Of a stretch of DNA of 64,000 bases, positions 1 through 11,749 are shown in pieces. Every line of letters starts with the position of its first letter. Positions within the stretch are counted from its first letter, which is position 1. The stretch is taken from the NCBI GenBank assembly GCA_963853835.1, contig OY970834.1:36177257-36241256 (forward strand). Reading direction: 5' to 3'. A model generated the notes under the pieces. It saw only the letters and a program-made list of their open reading frames with translations, was not told where the DNA came from and ran no database searches. The DNA is from Calendula officinalis (lineage: Eukaryota > Streptophyta > Magnoliopsida > Asterales > Asteraceae). The position numbers and the translations under genes were made by a program.

Positions 1-2741
1 TGTGTAAAACTATTGTGTAATTCGGAAGTTTTGAACCGAAGGTCACGATGTGGTGGATTCGGTAGAGTTGACAAGTGCTAGAGAGTAGCAAATGAAGGAA
101 GAACAATATGGCGACATTGACGTCACCATCATTGAAGGATGAGGTGTTGACACGGTGGAATGTGTTGTATGAAACTTTGTGAAGGAGAGCACGGTACAAA
201 ATGTTGTGAAAGGAACTCACGAGGGAGTTGAAATAGGGAATTAACCCGTAAGGGCCACCTCGGAGATCTTGGGTAAGACGAATGATTTGAGATTATGACT
301 TAATCGTTGTTATTGCACGAATTGGTGCCTATAGAAAGTATAGATAAGTTGTATGATGTGGAGATTTAACTTCGGGAATAGTCTTCCCGGTTAGTATGTG
401 TATAGAAATCATACATTGGAAATGATTATGGGCCGGTGTGTCGCATGTAGTAAAGGTATATGGGTTGATGCTGCTATGTAGTGTCAAAGGGGGAACCATG
501 AGAATGGTAGATGTTGTCAACAAAAGAATGATAGTATAATGAAATACTAAGTCTTGGTAAGAATTGTTAGTTGGATGAGAATTATAGAAATAGAAGCTTT
601 GGGAATGGGACTTTGATATTCGGAAGGAATCCGGATACGCAACGTAGTGTTATTATACGTGAATGGTAAAGGAAAGAATGACTAAGGTATAGTGATACCT
701 AGAATTTATAAATGGAAAATATGTGGAAAAGAATAAGTGTCGGGAATGACGAATTTTGACTGTTGAAGACGGTTGAGTAAAAGTTGGCGCATAGCCATAG
801 CAAGTTTCGTGATTATATTGATAAATGCGATGTCAAGGGTGAAAAGACAATGTATGTCATAGCGTAGTGTAAGACTGCGATTTGAAAAGGGATATTTCGG
901 AGTCCCACGATGTGTAAAAGTAGAACACCGAGTGTTGGGCTTTTGGTTGCGAGTGTGGACCGGAGTCGATTGTTTGACTCAAGGATGATTGGATTGGTCG
1001 GTGATTTTTGGCTAATGGAATGTAGTGGAAGCTACTCCGGCGGTGACAAAAGTCTTGGAAATTGTTAAGGAAATGAACCGGTTAAGGACGGTTAATGTGT
1101 AAGTGAAACAATAAATAGCAATTAGAGAATGTTACTAGTTACCCGTGGGGTACAATGCATGTGCATTATGTGATGGCCTTGGAAGGCATATGATAATGGA
1201 AAGATAATATTATATGAAATGTGTTAAGTAGTATGTCCAATGGAAGACATGTTAGATATGAAAGAAAATGATAATGTGATATTATGTGAATGGTGCTAGA
1301 ATGCATGATGAATAATTGGGCGATTGAATGAGTGAGAAAGTAGCAAAGCTACGTGTTGTAAGAAGATGGATACCATACGGTATTGGTGTGAAATATACAT
1401 ATGTTTGTATATGTGCACAATAGAGATGTATAGATGGTATTGGTGACATATACATATGTTTGTATATGTGCACAATAGAGGTGTTTTTATTGAATTGGCG
1501 TGATATATATGTGTGTGTATATATATATATATGTGTGTATATGTTTATGTGTTTATATGAGGAATGCAGAACTATGTGGTTAATGAGTATTGCTATTATG
1601 TTATGGTAAATGAGAATTGGGCTTGAAATGCGGGTTGCATTTAGGTCATGTAAATGTAGGGGATGCCTACGATTTATAGAATAGAAGAAAAGAGAAACTC
1701 CTAGTGAGCAAATTACCATGTGGTAACCAAGACATAGTACACCGTATAAGGGTGCGGGACGTATTATGGTAGGGGCCTAGTACCGATAATGTAAGTTGAT
1801 CAATGTGATACAAAGATGGTTGAAAGAATACTAAGTGATAGTATGAGTGACCAAGTGAAGATCAAGAAAAGGTAAATGTTATTGTGACCTTATGTTAAGG
1901 TGTGACCCTTGGATTAACGGGGACGATTGATGAGAAAGTAATAATGGGTAGAACTGAGAGTGATAGGTTGGTAATGATACGCCGTGTGTACGGAAATTGC
2001 TAGTTGGAAAAAGGTATGGTTGACTTTATGTAAAAGTCAACGTTAGTCAACCCGTGATTGGGTGAATTGGTCTAAGATGGACGTTGATTCTCGTTTTGAT
2101 TTACTAATGAATATTGATAGCATAATGTGTCGATTATGTGTTTGTGAAAAAGTTGATGAGATGGTTGATTGAATTGTAGTCAGTTTATACGACTTGACCC
2201 GTTTGGGTGATTTCAATGTTGAAATTGGGAATCAAGTGTAAGACTGTAGTTGAATCATAAATTAAAAGTAAATTGTAAAGGAAAGGAGGATTTATGAAAC
2301 CTTTAACGAAAAGGGAAAGTGTTAAGGTATAGTTGAATTTGTGCTTAAGTCAAAGGGTAAACAATGTGGGGATATACCAATGTCGGGATATATCGGCTTG
2401 GTCAAGGCTAGAGTTTGACATTCGTTTTAATCAATTAGTTAATGGTATGATTGTGTCATACCATTGTTATGAGAATGGAAGGATTGGTCGAGAAAACGAC
2501 GGTGTTATGGTCAAATTGTGGAATTTTGACCCGTTTGAGTATTATGAGTTTTAAAGTTGGGTCTTGACCGTTCGGGCTTAACGGAGTTAAGTGAATGTTT
2601 GAATATGTAATTTTGACGGAATAAGAATGAGGAAAGTTTGGTGGTAATGACCACAAGGAAATGAGAGCGTAATGCTCGGGTGAATATAGGTTGGAAATTT
2701 TAGTGATTCCGAGGACGGAATCCTTTTATGGGGTAGATAGT
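1..2741 (+). mobile_element. 3' internal region of a plus-strand LTR retrotransposon (element A)
   Basis: This stretch runs from the window edge up to an LTR whose first bases are TGTAACGACCCG at 2742. Just before the LTR is a purine-rich tract around 2729-2740 (TGGGGTAGATAG) that could be the polypurine tract. I see no gag, reverse transcriptase or integrase motif in any frame. The DNA is G/A-rich on the plus strand and broken by stops, so it looks like the long non-coding 3' part of a Ty3-type element or decayed coding sequence. The 5' part of the element lies outside the window. Lineage is not assignable. Confidence 0.6.
1393..1483 (+). repeat. 55-bp-period direct duplication inside element A
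   Basis: The segment beginning ATATACATATGTTTGTATAT at 1393 recurs at 1448, followed both times by GTGCACAATAGAG. The copies are nearly identical over about 36 bases. A short TG/TA-rich simple tract follows at about 1500-1550. Confidence 0.7.
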
Positions 2742-2916
2742 TGTAACGACCCGAAATTTGTAAATAAATAAAATATGCAAAAATATGATAAATAAGGATA
2801 AATCGTTTAAAGAACGTAGGAATTGGTTTCGTGTCGTTCGGAGACCGTATGAGAAAGTTATGGGCGAAACCGGGTCGAAACGTGAAGCAAAAGTTGCAGC
2901 CCTGCTGCATAAGGGC

Positions 2917-3102
2917 AAGATAGCGCCGCTATCTTGAAGATAGCGACGCGATCTTGTGGTTTTCAGGCAGCGGACCGAAATAGCTATTTGATGGAAACGC
3001 GAAATTGAGATAGCGTCGGGATAGCGCCGCTATATAGTGGCGCGATTTATGGCGGGCATTGAGATCGCGCCGCTATCTTGTAGATAGCGACGCGATCTCC
3101 GT
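2917..3102. repeat. Cluster of GATAGCG-type palindromes in the LTR
   Basis: AAGATAGCGCCGCTATCTT at 2917-2935 is a perfect 19-nt palindrome around a central C. It is followed at 2937-2955 by the imperfect version AAGATAGCGACGCGATCTT. Further variants lie at about 3008-3034, and the pair reappears at about 3061-3100 with the perfect and imperfect halves swapped. The block is GC-rich in an otherwise AT-rich region and can fold into several alternative hairpins. Confidence 0.85.
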
Positions 3103-4360
3103 CGCTGAAAGCATTAAAGTCGGGTTTCTTGTCATTTAATGCATCCAAAACCCTAGTTTTTCTCCCACTCGAGTTTGTGAACGATTTTGGGTGTAAACCA
3201 CCATTTGGAGCTGATTTCTTCATCAAATCGTGTGATTCTTCACTCCTAGTTGAAGATTAAAGGTATATCTTCACTCCTTTGTAGTTGTAGCTTTAGATCT
3301 ATGGGTTTAGAGGCTTGGGTTTGAAACCCTAGTTCTTGGGTTGGTGATTAATGGTTAAATAAAGGTTGTATACACTCAATAGATGGTATATTGACAAAGG
3401 AAACAAGTGTATGATTCGATTTGTAAGAATCTTAAGGGTTGGTTTAACCTAGGGTTTGGTAAATCACCATAATTGGGGGAAAGTGTTAAATGGATGGTAT
3501 CTAGTGATAAATGGATACATTGGTAGTAGAATGTGATGTTGATAACCTTGTGATTTTGTATTAGGCTTCCGGTGAAGTCTTGGAGTTTGATCAAATTGTT
3601 GGAACAAGGAAACTGACGTAAAGAATACGGTTGGAGCACTTTATTGCTAAGGTGAGTACATGAGACTTTTAAACTGGGTACATAGCAAATGGTTTTTGAA
3701 AATACATATGATATGTTATGGGTCTTTATTAATAAATGTTTTGATAAAGATAGTGACTAAAAAGATAAGAAAGTAGGTGTAATGTGATACTAGAATAAGT
3801 CTAGTATGATTGACGAATTTGGAAGTAAATATGATAAACTAAAGTAATTATGAAATCTTTACTAAGGAACCATAATAATGTAGTTATGGAGTAATATAAT
3901 GTATATTGAGTCTTTATTAATAATTATGTATTAGTAAAGCAATTGGAAATGATTTGATAAGTAGTGAGAACGTATTGGTAATAGTTACTAGTAAAATAAA
4001 TGAACGAATACATATATGAAAATGATTATGATGGGACTAGTAATAATTATGTATTACAGTCACGAAGAGATAAAAGTATTATGGCGTCGATAGACAAGAA
4101 TTGTATATTATGAAATAAGTGAATATGAACCTCCTAGGGTTCATAGATGTAGAAGTATGTGTAGATTGCTTATGATTGGGTCCATGGGACTATACGGGTA
4201 CGTTCTCTATGTGAACTAGTTGAATATAGTTATTATTATATGACTAACTTGATTGATGATGAACGTGATAGCCGAGAGCTAGATTGGCATAACCATAGGG
4301 TTATGATGAGATTGAGATAATATGATGATACGGGCGACTCCCGATCATGAGGTGTGGATT

Positions 4361-4660
4361 GAGGGGCAGTTGGGTGGATTCGCATCGACTCTTCCACGTT
4401 AGTTATGTGATGACACGGGCGACTCCCGGTCATGAGGTGTGGAGTGAGGGGCAGTTGGGTGGATTCCCATCGACTCATCCACGATAGGTGTGGTGTGAGG
4501 GGCAGTTGGGTGGATTCCCATCGACTCATCCACGATAGGTGTGGTGTGAGGGGCAGTTGGGTGGATTCCCATCGACTCATCCACGATAGGCGTGGTGTGA
4601 GGGGCAGTTGGGTGGATTCCCATCGACTCATCCACGATAGGCGTGGTGTGAGGGGCAGTT
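4361..4660. repeat. 51-bp tandem repeat (minisatellite) in the LTR
   Basis: The word GAGGGGCAGT starts at 4446, 4497, 4548, 4599 and 4650, an exact 51-bp period, with a diverged extra copy at 4361. The period is a multiple of three and the unit has no stop in several frames. It therefore produces apparent open reading frames on both strands that should not be taken as genes. Confidence 0.95.
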
Positions 4661-4918
4661 GTTTTGTGGCTATGTACTCAGGTACAGGTTTGAAGTGATA
4701 GAAGGTTGCACTAGAAGTGGCCTAGAGATGTTTAGCTCGGGAGCTATTAGGTAGATCCCGTTGCCTATGGTTTTGATATACTCGGTGACACCGTATTTTT
4801 GTAAACTCTGATATAAGTTTTAAAGTTTTTGTTAAACTGTATTTTGGACAATATGTCAGATATTGGGAAAATGTATTTTAAATGATTTAAACGATGTTTT
4901 AAAAATACGGGTGTTACA

Positions 4919-6333
4919 AAGGAAGTGATAAATTTAACGCCATCTATATCAATATATGCTCCGGACACAGATGATGTGACCGGAACCACCTTACCATCGG
5001 CTACTTCTATCTCTAAAGAGTGAGACACAACAGTAGCAGGTAAACCCAATTTATCATAAAAATTTACAGATATAAAAGAACGGTTAGCTCCAGAATCAAA
5101 TAATACGCGAGCAGGTATATTATTTATCAAGAACATACCGGTAATAACGTCATCGGTGGTAGTTGCATCTTCCACCGTCATCTGAAATGCTCGCCCTTCA
5201 GGTGGAGGGGGTTTTTCCTTTTCTGACCCGTGGATCACATAGACCCACCTACCGACCCCGAACCCGTTCTTCTACCAGATGGACAATCTCCCGCCCTATG
5301 ACCTTCTTTCTGACAGTTCCAACAAACATTTCTCGGGAGCCTACAATCTTTCGTTTCATGCCCATGTTGACCGCACCTCAAACACCTCATTGTCTGAATA
5401 GTACAAGCCCCATAATGAGAAGACTTGCACTTATTACACCATTGAGACTTCTGACGTTTTCTGATTCCCTTGCCATTTTCTGCTTTGTTGGGAACTGGAT
5501 AAATCAAATCTAGATCTCTGAGTAGCTACTTTATCCCTGATCATTCTTTCTTGAGCTTTGCTATCGGCTTCAGCTGATTTGGCTATAGTAAACGCCTGAG
5601 TTAATGTATTTGCAGTTCTAACCGTTCCCCTATATACAGGTAATAAAGCTTCAACAAAATGTTGTACTTTTGCTCGTTCATCAGGTACCCAGTCATTTAC
5701 AAATCTTAATTTATCATTGAATTGTTTGATTAAATCTTCAACTGACATACGTTCATCCATTTGCAAACTCATAAATTCCTTTCTAATTTTATTCATTTCA
5801 AACGTACCGCAGTAATGATCACAAAATCTTTGACGAAATTCTCCCCACCCTATCCCGTTTAACGCCTCCGGTGAGTAATGTTTAGTCCAAGTATCCCACC
5901 AAACCCTTGCATCTTCCTTCATCATTCTTGAAGCATACTTCACTTTCAAATGATCCTCACAACTACAAGCATCAAGGGCTATTTCCATATCCCTTAACCA
6001 ATTTAATGTAACTGTCGGGTTTGTACTACCCGGGTATTCAGATGGTTTACAATCAAGGAATTGTTTGTAGGTACATGGTGGTTTTTGAAAAGATTGAAAA
6101 GGTTGTTGTACAGTGCCTTGTGGTGGATAAGGATAATAGTATTGGGGTGGTGGATTTGGTCGATTTTGTAATTCATCAATCGTTCTTTGCATCCCTTCCA
6201 TACGGCTTTCCATTCTTGCAATATATTCTTCTTTATCGGTATTACTATCCCCAGAATTACCCGCATTACTTGTCTCTTTGGTCGGTTGGGTCACTGGAAT
6301 TTCACCACGGTCAGCCATATTTGTATCATACAC
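4919..6333 (-). pseudogene. Broken Ty3 gag-protease of minus-strand element B
   Basis: Read on the minus strand from about 6333 (or an internal ATG at 6318), this encodes a retrotransposon gag of about 290 residues. The capsid region includes WLRDMEIAL and ARVWWDTW. Two zinc knuckles follow in another frame (5235-5507; CLRCGQHGHETKDC and CWNCQKEGHRAGDC). A retroviral-type aspartic protease follows in a third frame, with the catalytic LFDSGANRSF motif near 5100. At least two frame changes separate these parts, so the copy looks inactive, although one gag/pro shift could be natural. The protease stops at 4919, where the LTR of element A was inserted. The remainder of pol must lie left of the window. 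Confidence 0.88.
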
Positions 6334-6499
6334 AACATCTCACAAACATTTAGTTTTTATTATCCGTTAGTAAATTCTATACTAACCTCTACCAACTAAT
6401 TCACTTATCAACTAACCCTCACCCAAGAAGGAATGTTTGTCAAAACTCAAGCCAAGATTTAGGAATGCTACACTCACGGTGCAATCATTGCTAAATCTT

Positions 6500-6511
6500 G
6501 CTCTGATACCA
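6500..6511 (-). other. Primer-binding site of element B (initiator tRNA-Met type)
   Basis: On the minus strand this reads TGGTATCAGAGC, the sequence complementary to the 3' end of plant initiator tRNA-Met that many plant LTR elements use. It lies three bases inside the LTR end at 6515, as expected for a 5' LTR read on the minus strand. Confidence 0.92.
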
Positions 6512-6514
6512 AAC

Positions 6515-8755
6515 TGTAACACCCCAAAATTTAAGCCATTTTTTTTTTTTTAAAAAAAAACTTTAACCTAACGGAAGCAATCCCAACTAATACAGTTTAT
6601 CAAAAGACTTACCAACTATTAATAATTTACAAACCAACTTAAACTATTATAAAAATATCCGGTGTTACTAAATCCAAGGCTTGACCATTTTACCAAAATA
6701 TCAGAGTAATTGACAAAACCTTCCTTCAAATCCCAACTCTAAAGTCCACCCAGTCAAACCTGTAAAGAGTCAACAAGAGAGGGATTAGCATAACGCTAAG
6801 TGAATGAAATTATAAACATTAAATTGCACAACCACAACAATTTAAGATAACACCCTCTACAAATAACACCCTTTGTAATTAGCAAAAAAACAGAGGACCG
6901 GCGGTTCGGCCCAACTCACAACTGTCGTCGGCCCAACAACAGTTTACCGATAGCCCTAAGCTACTTGGTACAATACCAGTGCTCCTCGACCTACCCGTGT
7001 CCAAGGAGTCCTGGTATTGTCTCCAATAGCTAACGATGCTCAGCCACTAACTGCACGGGCTGACCTCTTTCCGTGTATCATGCGCATATTGCAGTTAATT
7101 ACACATAACAACCGAATTAACTAACACCGAAACAAGAACCGTATCGAAAACAATTATGCAGATAAAAAATCTTGCATATTCTGCACTAACCCAAGTGGAA
7201 CCTGAAACCATTGCAAGTTATACTATCTAATGGTTATAAATCCACTCACCTTAACAAAAGCTCATTGATACTCAGTGATCTTATGTTACTGAGTTCCCTT
7301 ACCCTTTCCTGCAACACAAATAAACACCCGAATTAATAACCGATTTGACCCGAAATGTGCAAAACTATACAATACACTATAATATCATAACAACATGTAC
7401 TCAATCCAAAACTTACACTTATATAACCCCCAATTTGACACTTTGACTTACAAAAGTCAAACCCGATTCATTCTAGTAAAATTATACAATTTTACCCAAA
7501 TAGGTCAAAAAGCCCACTTTAATTAATTAAAATACCCAAACGGGTCAAATAGGCCCACTTTAATTAAAAGAATACTCAAACGGGTCAAATAGGCCCACTT
7601 TAATTAACAAAATGCCCAAACGGGTCAAATAGGCCCACTTTAATTAAAAGAATACCCAAACGGGTCAAATAGGCCCACTTTAATTAAAAGAATACCCAAA
7701 CGGGTCAAATAGGCCCACTTTAATTAACAAAATGCCCAAACGGGTCAAATAGGCCCATTTAACTTATAACTTTACAAATGTGTATCATTGGATCTCATTC
7801 GCCATCCTTTTGTATTTCCTACAACTTATGATCAGTTAAATTAAAAGACTTTAACCCATTTTAGGTCAAAAGTCCACAATTCATTTAACTAGTTTCTATT
7901 ACTTGATCAATTTTACTCAAACTTAACAATTGATCAAATTGGTATTATAACTAGTTTCTAATAACAATTTCAACCCTAACCATAACATATAACAATCATA
8001 AATATCACAGAAATTATAAATCCAAGAATTAGTGTTCTTCCCCAAATCACCAAAATAGTGATTCTTTCCCTTAGTCACCAATTTGAAGTTTCAACTAACA
8101 AGGAATCATATAATAGACACAACTAGCTCATAGAAACCTAGGTAAATCATCAATTTCTTGATTTCAATCAAAACTCATAAACCCTAGTTTATGTACTTGA
8201 GCAAAAACTCCAAAAATTGAAACCCTAGACAAGAAGAGATGACTACTTACCAACTTGTTGCTTAATTTCGAAATTATGGCTGGAAAAAGGAAGAATTTAA
8301 GCTTCAATTTGCAAGAAGTAGTGAAGAACTAAGGTTTGTGTGTGTTTTGGTGTAAAACGAGCGAACAGAGAGAAAGAACGAGACTGAAATTGTTATAGGA
8401 CAAAAATCTGATTCAGCCCCAAATAATAAAACGTGGTCAGCCTCAGAAGAAAGCTGGAGCTGACCTAATTTCGTTTTTATCGGTATAATACTGAAATTTC
8501 GATGTTTAATTCGGAACCCTAAACGACCTCTGTTTTTAAATCTGAAAATACCGTTGGAACCCTTGTTCAAAAGAGAACATAGATATATAAAAATCATTCT
8601 AATATATATCTATCTCGGTATTTGCTAATTTTTAACCCCGTGGTTAAAAATACAAAAAATTCAAATAATTCTAATAAAATCCTATAAAATAGAAAAATAA
8701 TAAATAATACTTACAGATATTATTAAAATATCATACCGGGTCGCGGGGTGTTACA
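6515..8755 (-). mobile_element. 5' LTR of minus-strand Ty3 element B (2,241 bp)
   Basis: On the plus strand the LTR begins TGTAACACCCC and ends GGGGTGTTACA, a perfect 11-bp terminal inverted repeat with TG...CA ends. The primer-binding site adjoins its left edge and gag follows on the minus strand. The right edge abuts a copia coding frame at 8756, so the element inserted into an older copia copy. The ends resemble those of element A, suggesting related families. The LTR contains a 40-bp tandem repeat. No protein-coding frame in it looks real. Confidence 0.92.
7501..7765. repeat. 40-bp tandem repeat in the element B LTR
   Basis: The word CGGGTCAAAT recurs at 7541, 7581, 7621, 7661, 7701 and 7741, an exact 40-bp period, each time followed by AGGCCCA. 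A diverged copy precedes the array near 7501. Two sub-variants alternate (AAAAGAATACCC and ACAAAATGCCC), which suggests duplication of larger blocks. Confidence 0.95.
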
Positions 8756-10433
8756 TATTCCCCCTCCCGCAGCCCCGGTCGCACCTCCACCCCCCACGAC
8801 CAAACCCGTTACCAGAAGCCAAAATGGAATTTTTAAACCCAAAACTCAATTTAATCTCCACACACAACCAAATATCTCCCCTAGTCCAAAAAATCCGGTC
8901 CTTGCCCTTAGGGATCCTAATTGGAGAATGGCAATGGATGACGAATACCGCGCTCTTGTTAAAAATGAGACGTGGGTTTTGGTCCCGCGCCCACCTAATG
9001 TTAATATTATGCGTTGTATGTGGATTTTAACTCATAAAAATCGTGTTGATGGTTCTTTTGAGAGGCATAAAGCCCGTCTTGTAGGTGATGGGAAGACTCA
9101 ACAGGTTGGCATTGATTGTGGAGAAACGTTTAGCCCGGTGGTCAAACCGGCTACTATTCGCACGGTTCTTAGTTTATCTCTCTCTAACGCATGGCCAATT
9201 CGGCAACTTGATGTTAAGAATGCATTCTTACATGGCAAGTTAAATGAAACAGTCTACATGCACCAACCCATGGGTTTTCGTGATCGGTTCTATCCCGATC
9301 ATGTGTGTTTGCTTAAAAAATCGCTATATGGGTTAAAGCAAGCCCCAAGGGCCTGGTACACACGGTTTGCGGATTTCGTACAGGGTATTGGTTTTACTAA
9401 TAGTATATCCGATAACTCTTTGTTTATTCTTAGACAGGGAAACCAGCTGGCTTATCTCCTATTATATGTGGACGATATTATTCTCACCGGCTCGTCTGAT
9501 ACGCTTCTTGATCAGATTATTTCATCCCTTAGCTCGGAATTTGCAATGAAGGATTTGGGTACGTTGAGTTCCTTTCTGGGTATTTCGGTCACCCATCAAC
9601 CGCATGGTTTGTTTTTGTCTCAATCTACGTATGCTACGGATATCATTGCTCGAGCTGGTATGTCTACGTGCAAGCCGTCCGCCACGCCTGTTGACACCAA
9701 ACCCAAACTCAGTGCCACCTCCAGCCCTCCGGTTTCGGATCCCATGTTGTATCGGGGTCTTGCGGGTGCCCTTCAGTATCTCACGTTCACTCGACCCGAT
9801 ATATCGTACGCCGTTCAACAAGTATGTTTATTTATGCATGATCCACGAGAGCTTCATATGGCCGCTCTCAAACGCATATTACGGTATATACAGGGCACAA
9901 AATCGTATGGTTTACAATTATCGAAATCCTCACCATCCACTCTCATGACGTATACCGATGCCGACTGGGGAGGGTGCCCGGATACTCGCCGATCCACTTC
10001 GGGTTATTGTGTCTATCTTGGGGATAATTTGATCTCGTGGTCCGCTAAACGGAAACCGACGTTGTCGCGCTCTAGTGCTGAAGCTGAGTACCGCGGGGTC
10101 GCAAATGTCGTAGCCGAGTCGTGTTGGCTACGGAATTTATTGCTTGAGCTTCATTGCCCTATTCGAAAGGCAACAATCGTCTATTGTGACAATATTAGTG
10201 CGATTTACTTATCCGGCAATCCAGTTCAACATCAACGCACTAAACATATTGAAATAGATATTCATTTCGTTCGGGAAAAGGTGGCTCGTGGCCAGGTCCG
10301 GGTTCTTCACGTCCCATCTCGGTATCAGATAGCCGACATCTTCACTAAAAGCTTACCATTGGTCCTCTTCAAAGACTTTCGCGACAGTCTCAGCGTTCGT
10401 CAATCTCCCGTTTCGACTGAGGGGGAGTCTTAG
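8756..10433 (+). pseudogene. Ty1/copia pol 3' part: reverse transcriptase and RNase H, 5'-truncated
   Basis: This is an open frame of about 555 residues with no stop until 10433. The RVT_2 reverse transcriptase includes RQLDVKNAFLHG, YGLKQAPRAW and the catalytic YVDD box near 9465-9480. The copia RNase H follows, with YTDADWGGCPDTRRSTSGY, SAEAEYR and ADIFTKSLP. Gag, protease and integrase are missing because element B inserted at 8756; the first few residues of the open frame come from that LTR. The frame is undamaged downstream, so the copia copy was fairly young when it was interrupted. A polypurine tract (TGAGGGGGAGTCT) closes it at 10418-10430. Confidence 0.93.
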
Positions 10434-10584
10434 AATATATTATGTAATAAAGTGTAATAATGTATTATTATTTAGTCAATAGGTTAATTATGGTAGGACT
10501 TAATTATAGCCTTAATGAAGGCATTGTATTGTGTATATATGGTTGGCTAGTGTAATGAGAAAGGCAGGCATTAACATTCTTTCA
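10431..10584 (+). mobile_element. Probable 3' LTR of the truncated copia element
   Basis: It directly follows the polypurine tract and begins TTAGAATATATTATG, close to the TGTTAGAATATATT start common in plant copia LTRs. The right edge is placed at TTCTTTCA because AACACGAATATTA, which follows, is also found next to the related exon-like fragment near 13240 and so appears to be host sequence. At about 150 bp the LTR is short but within the range for copia elements. Confidence 0.5.
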
Positions 10585-10790
10585 AACACGAATATTATCA
10601 TTAATAATTGCAGATTTGCAGCTATAGCATGTGCGAAAAAGGAACCCCTTTTAGCAGTTCTCGTTATTCTTCCCGAGTCATCTAAAGCTGATGTGGCAAA
10701 ATCACACAACGCCAGCGGCGCAATACTACTATAGTACTATTTAATGCAGGAGATCCGGTTCCTATTTCTTCATGGTTTGTAAAAAAGGTA
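10585..10790 (+). pseudogene. Exon-like fragment, copy 1 (unidentified gene)
   Basis: After a TTTGCAG splice-acceptor-like site near 10621 comes an open stretch reading AIACAKKEPLLAVLVILPES. Further on, in another frame, is GDPVPISSWFVKK, followed by a GTAATA donor-like site. A related segment lies at 13245-13345, beginning AIACSEQEPLF, and both are preceded by AACACGAATATTA. I do not recognise the protein. The frame change suggests a decayed exon. Confidence 0.35.
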
Positions 10791-11745
10791 ATATTTTATA
10801 ACAGAAAAAGCTTAATATTAGAACAATGTGAATGTATATGGTCTTTTTATTCAAAAAAGTGACAGGATGGATGAAAACGCGGGGCCCACTTTACTTGCAT
10901 ACGGATGGCAATGGGCGACCAAAATCCCGCAACCTGCGAATATCCATCGTAGGTAAACCCAACCCGCAAAACCGGTCATACCCCTTTGAAAAACCCGCAG
11001 GTATACCCAATAAAACCCTGCTTTTGTATGTATGTTTGTATAATTAGAGTAAGATGTTGTGTACTTGCATAATTTTATATGAAATTTATGATAAAGTCTA
11101 AATTCTAAAATAAAAACATGTAGGTAAACATGCGGCCTGCAGGCGTGGTCACTTAACTTTGCTCATAGACGGATACTCGAAAACTTGGTAATTTTTCCCT
11201 TACAATATGTAAATGTTCAAGTATAAGTATTTTTAAATTTGATATTTTTTTATTTTATTTTAGTGCTTCTTAAAAAAGTTATGCATATGAAGACACATCA
11301 ATTGGTTCGTGGGTGATGGGAATACATGCAACCTATATAGATGAGACTCACTTATATTTATGAATATATTAATCACCCTGTAGCTTTGGATATCATTCAC
11401 AACGGTGCCATATTTCAAGTATATAAATAAATTATGATCCAACTAATTAATGTTGAGCAAAAAAGTTGAGTTTTTTTATAATTATTCTGTCTCATTGAAA
11501 TGTAGATAGAAGGCTCCGTTCTAAGATTTCGAGTGAGTGAGAAGACTGAACATTTGCCAATCAAGAAAAGGATATTTCTATCAAGGGATTGATCCTTAAA
11601 TGCAACATCAGCTTCAACGATTGCTGATTTACATAAAAACAACAATATATTCTTTATAAAGCATTTAGGGGATAGGGGTGTTTTTGGTATTACACGATTT
11701 TAAGGAAGAGATGCGTCTGCTCCAGCAATTCACTTTTTGTCCACC
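10791..11745. other. Intergenic AT-rich DNA, no gene seen
   Basis: No supported coding region or RNA gene. Around 10880-11000 and 11120-11150 there are short GC-richer stretches (GATGGCAATGGGCG, AACCCGCAAAACCGG) that look like a decayed fragment of a non-autonomous DNA transposon, but no paired ends could be defined. Confidence 0.5.
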
Positions 11746-11749
11746 GACT

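Larger units (their letters stand above)
2742..4918 (+). mobile_element. 3' LTR of element A (2,177 bp)
   Basis: The LTR begins TGTAACGACCCG and ends CGGGTGTTACA, giving the TG...CA ends and short inverted termini of an LTR. Immediately right of it, at 4919, the sequence switches to minus-strand gag-protease coding sequence. The protein frame there stops matching the family exactly at the junction, so element A inserted into an older minus-strand retrotransposon. The LTR contains a cluster of palindromes (2917-3102) and a 51-bp tandem repeat (4361-4660). Its left flank is outside the window, so the target duplication cannot be checked. Confidence 0.8.

Noticed and set aside
1282..1719. 145-residue minus-strand frame in element A
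   Set aside because: Low-complexity YTHIYIYTH composition from TG/TA-rich DNA with no domain.
4236..4698. Open frames of 78-131 residues on both strands
   Set aside because: They are produced by the 51-bp tandem repeat, whose length is a multiple of three; no domain or start context supports them.
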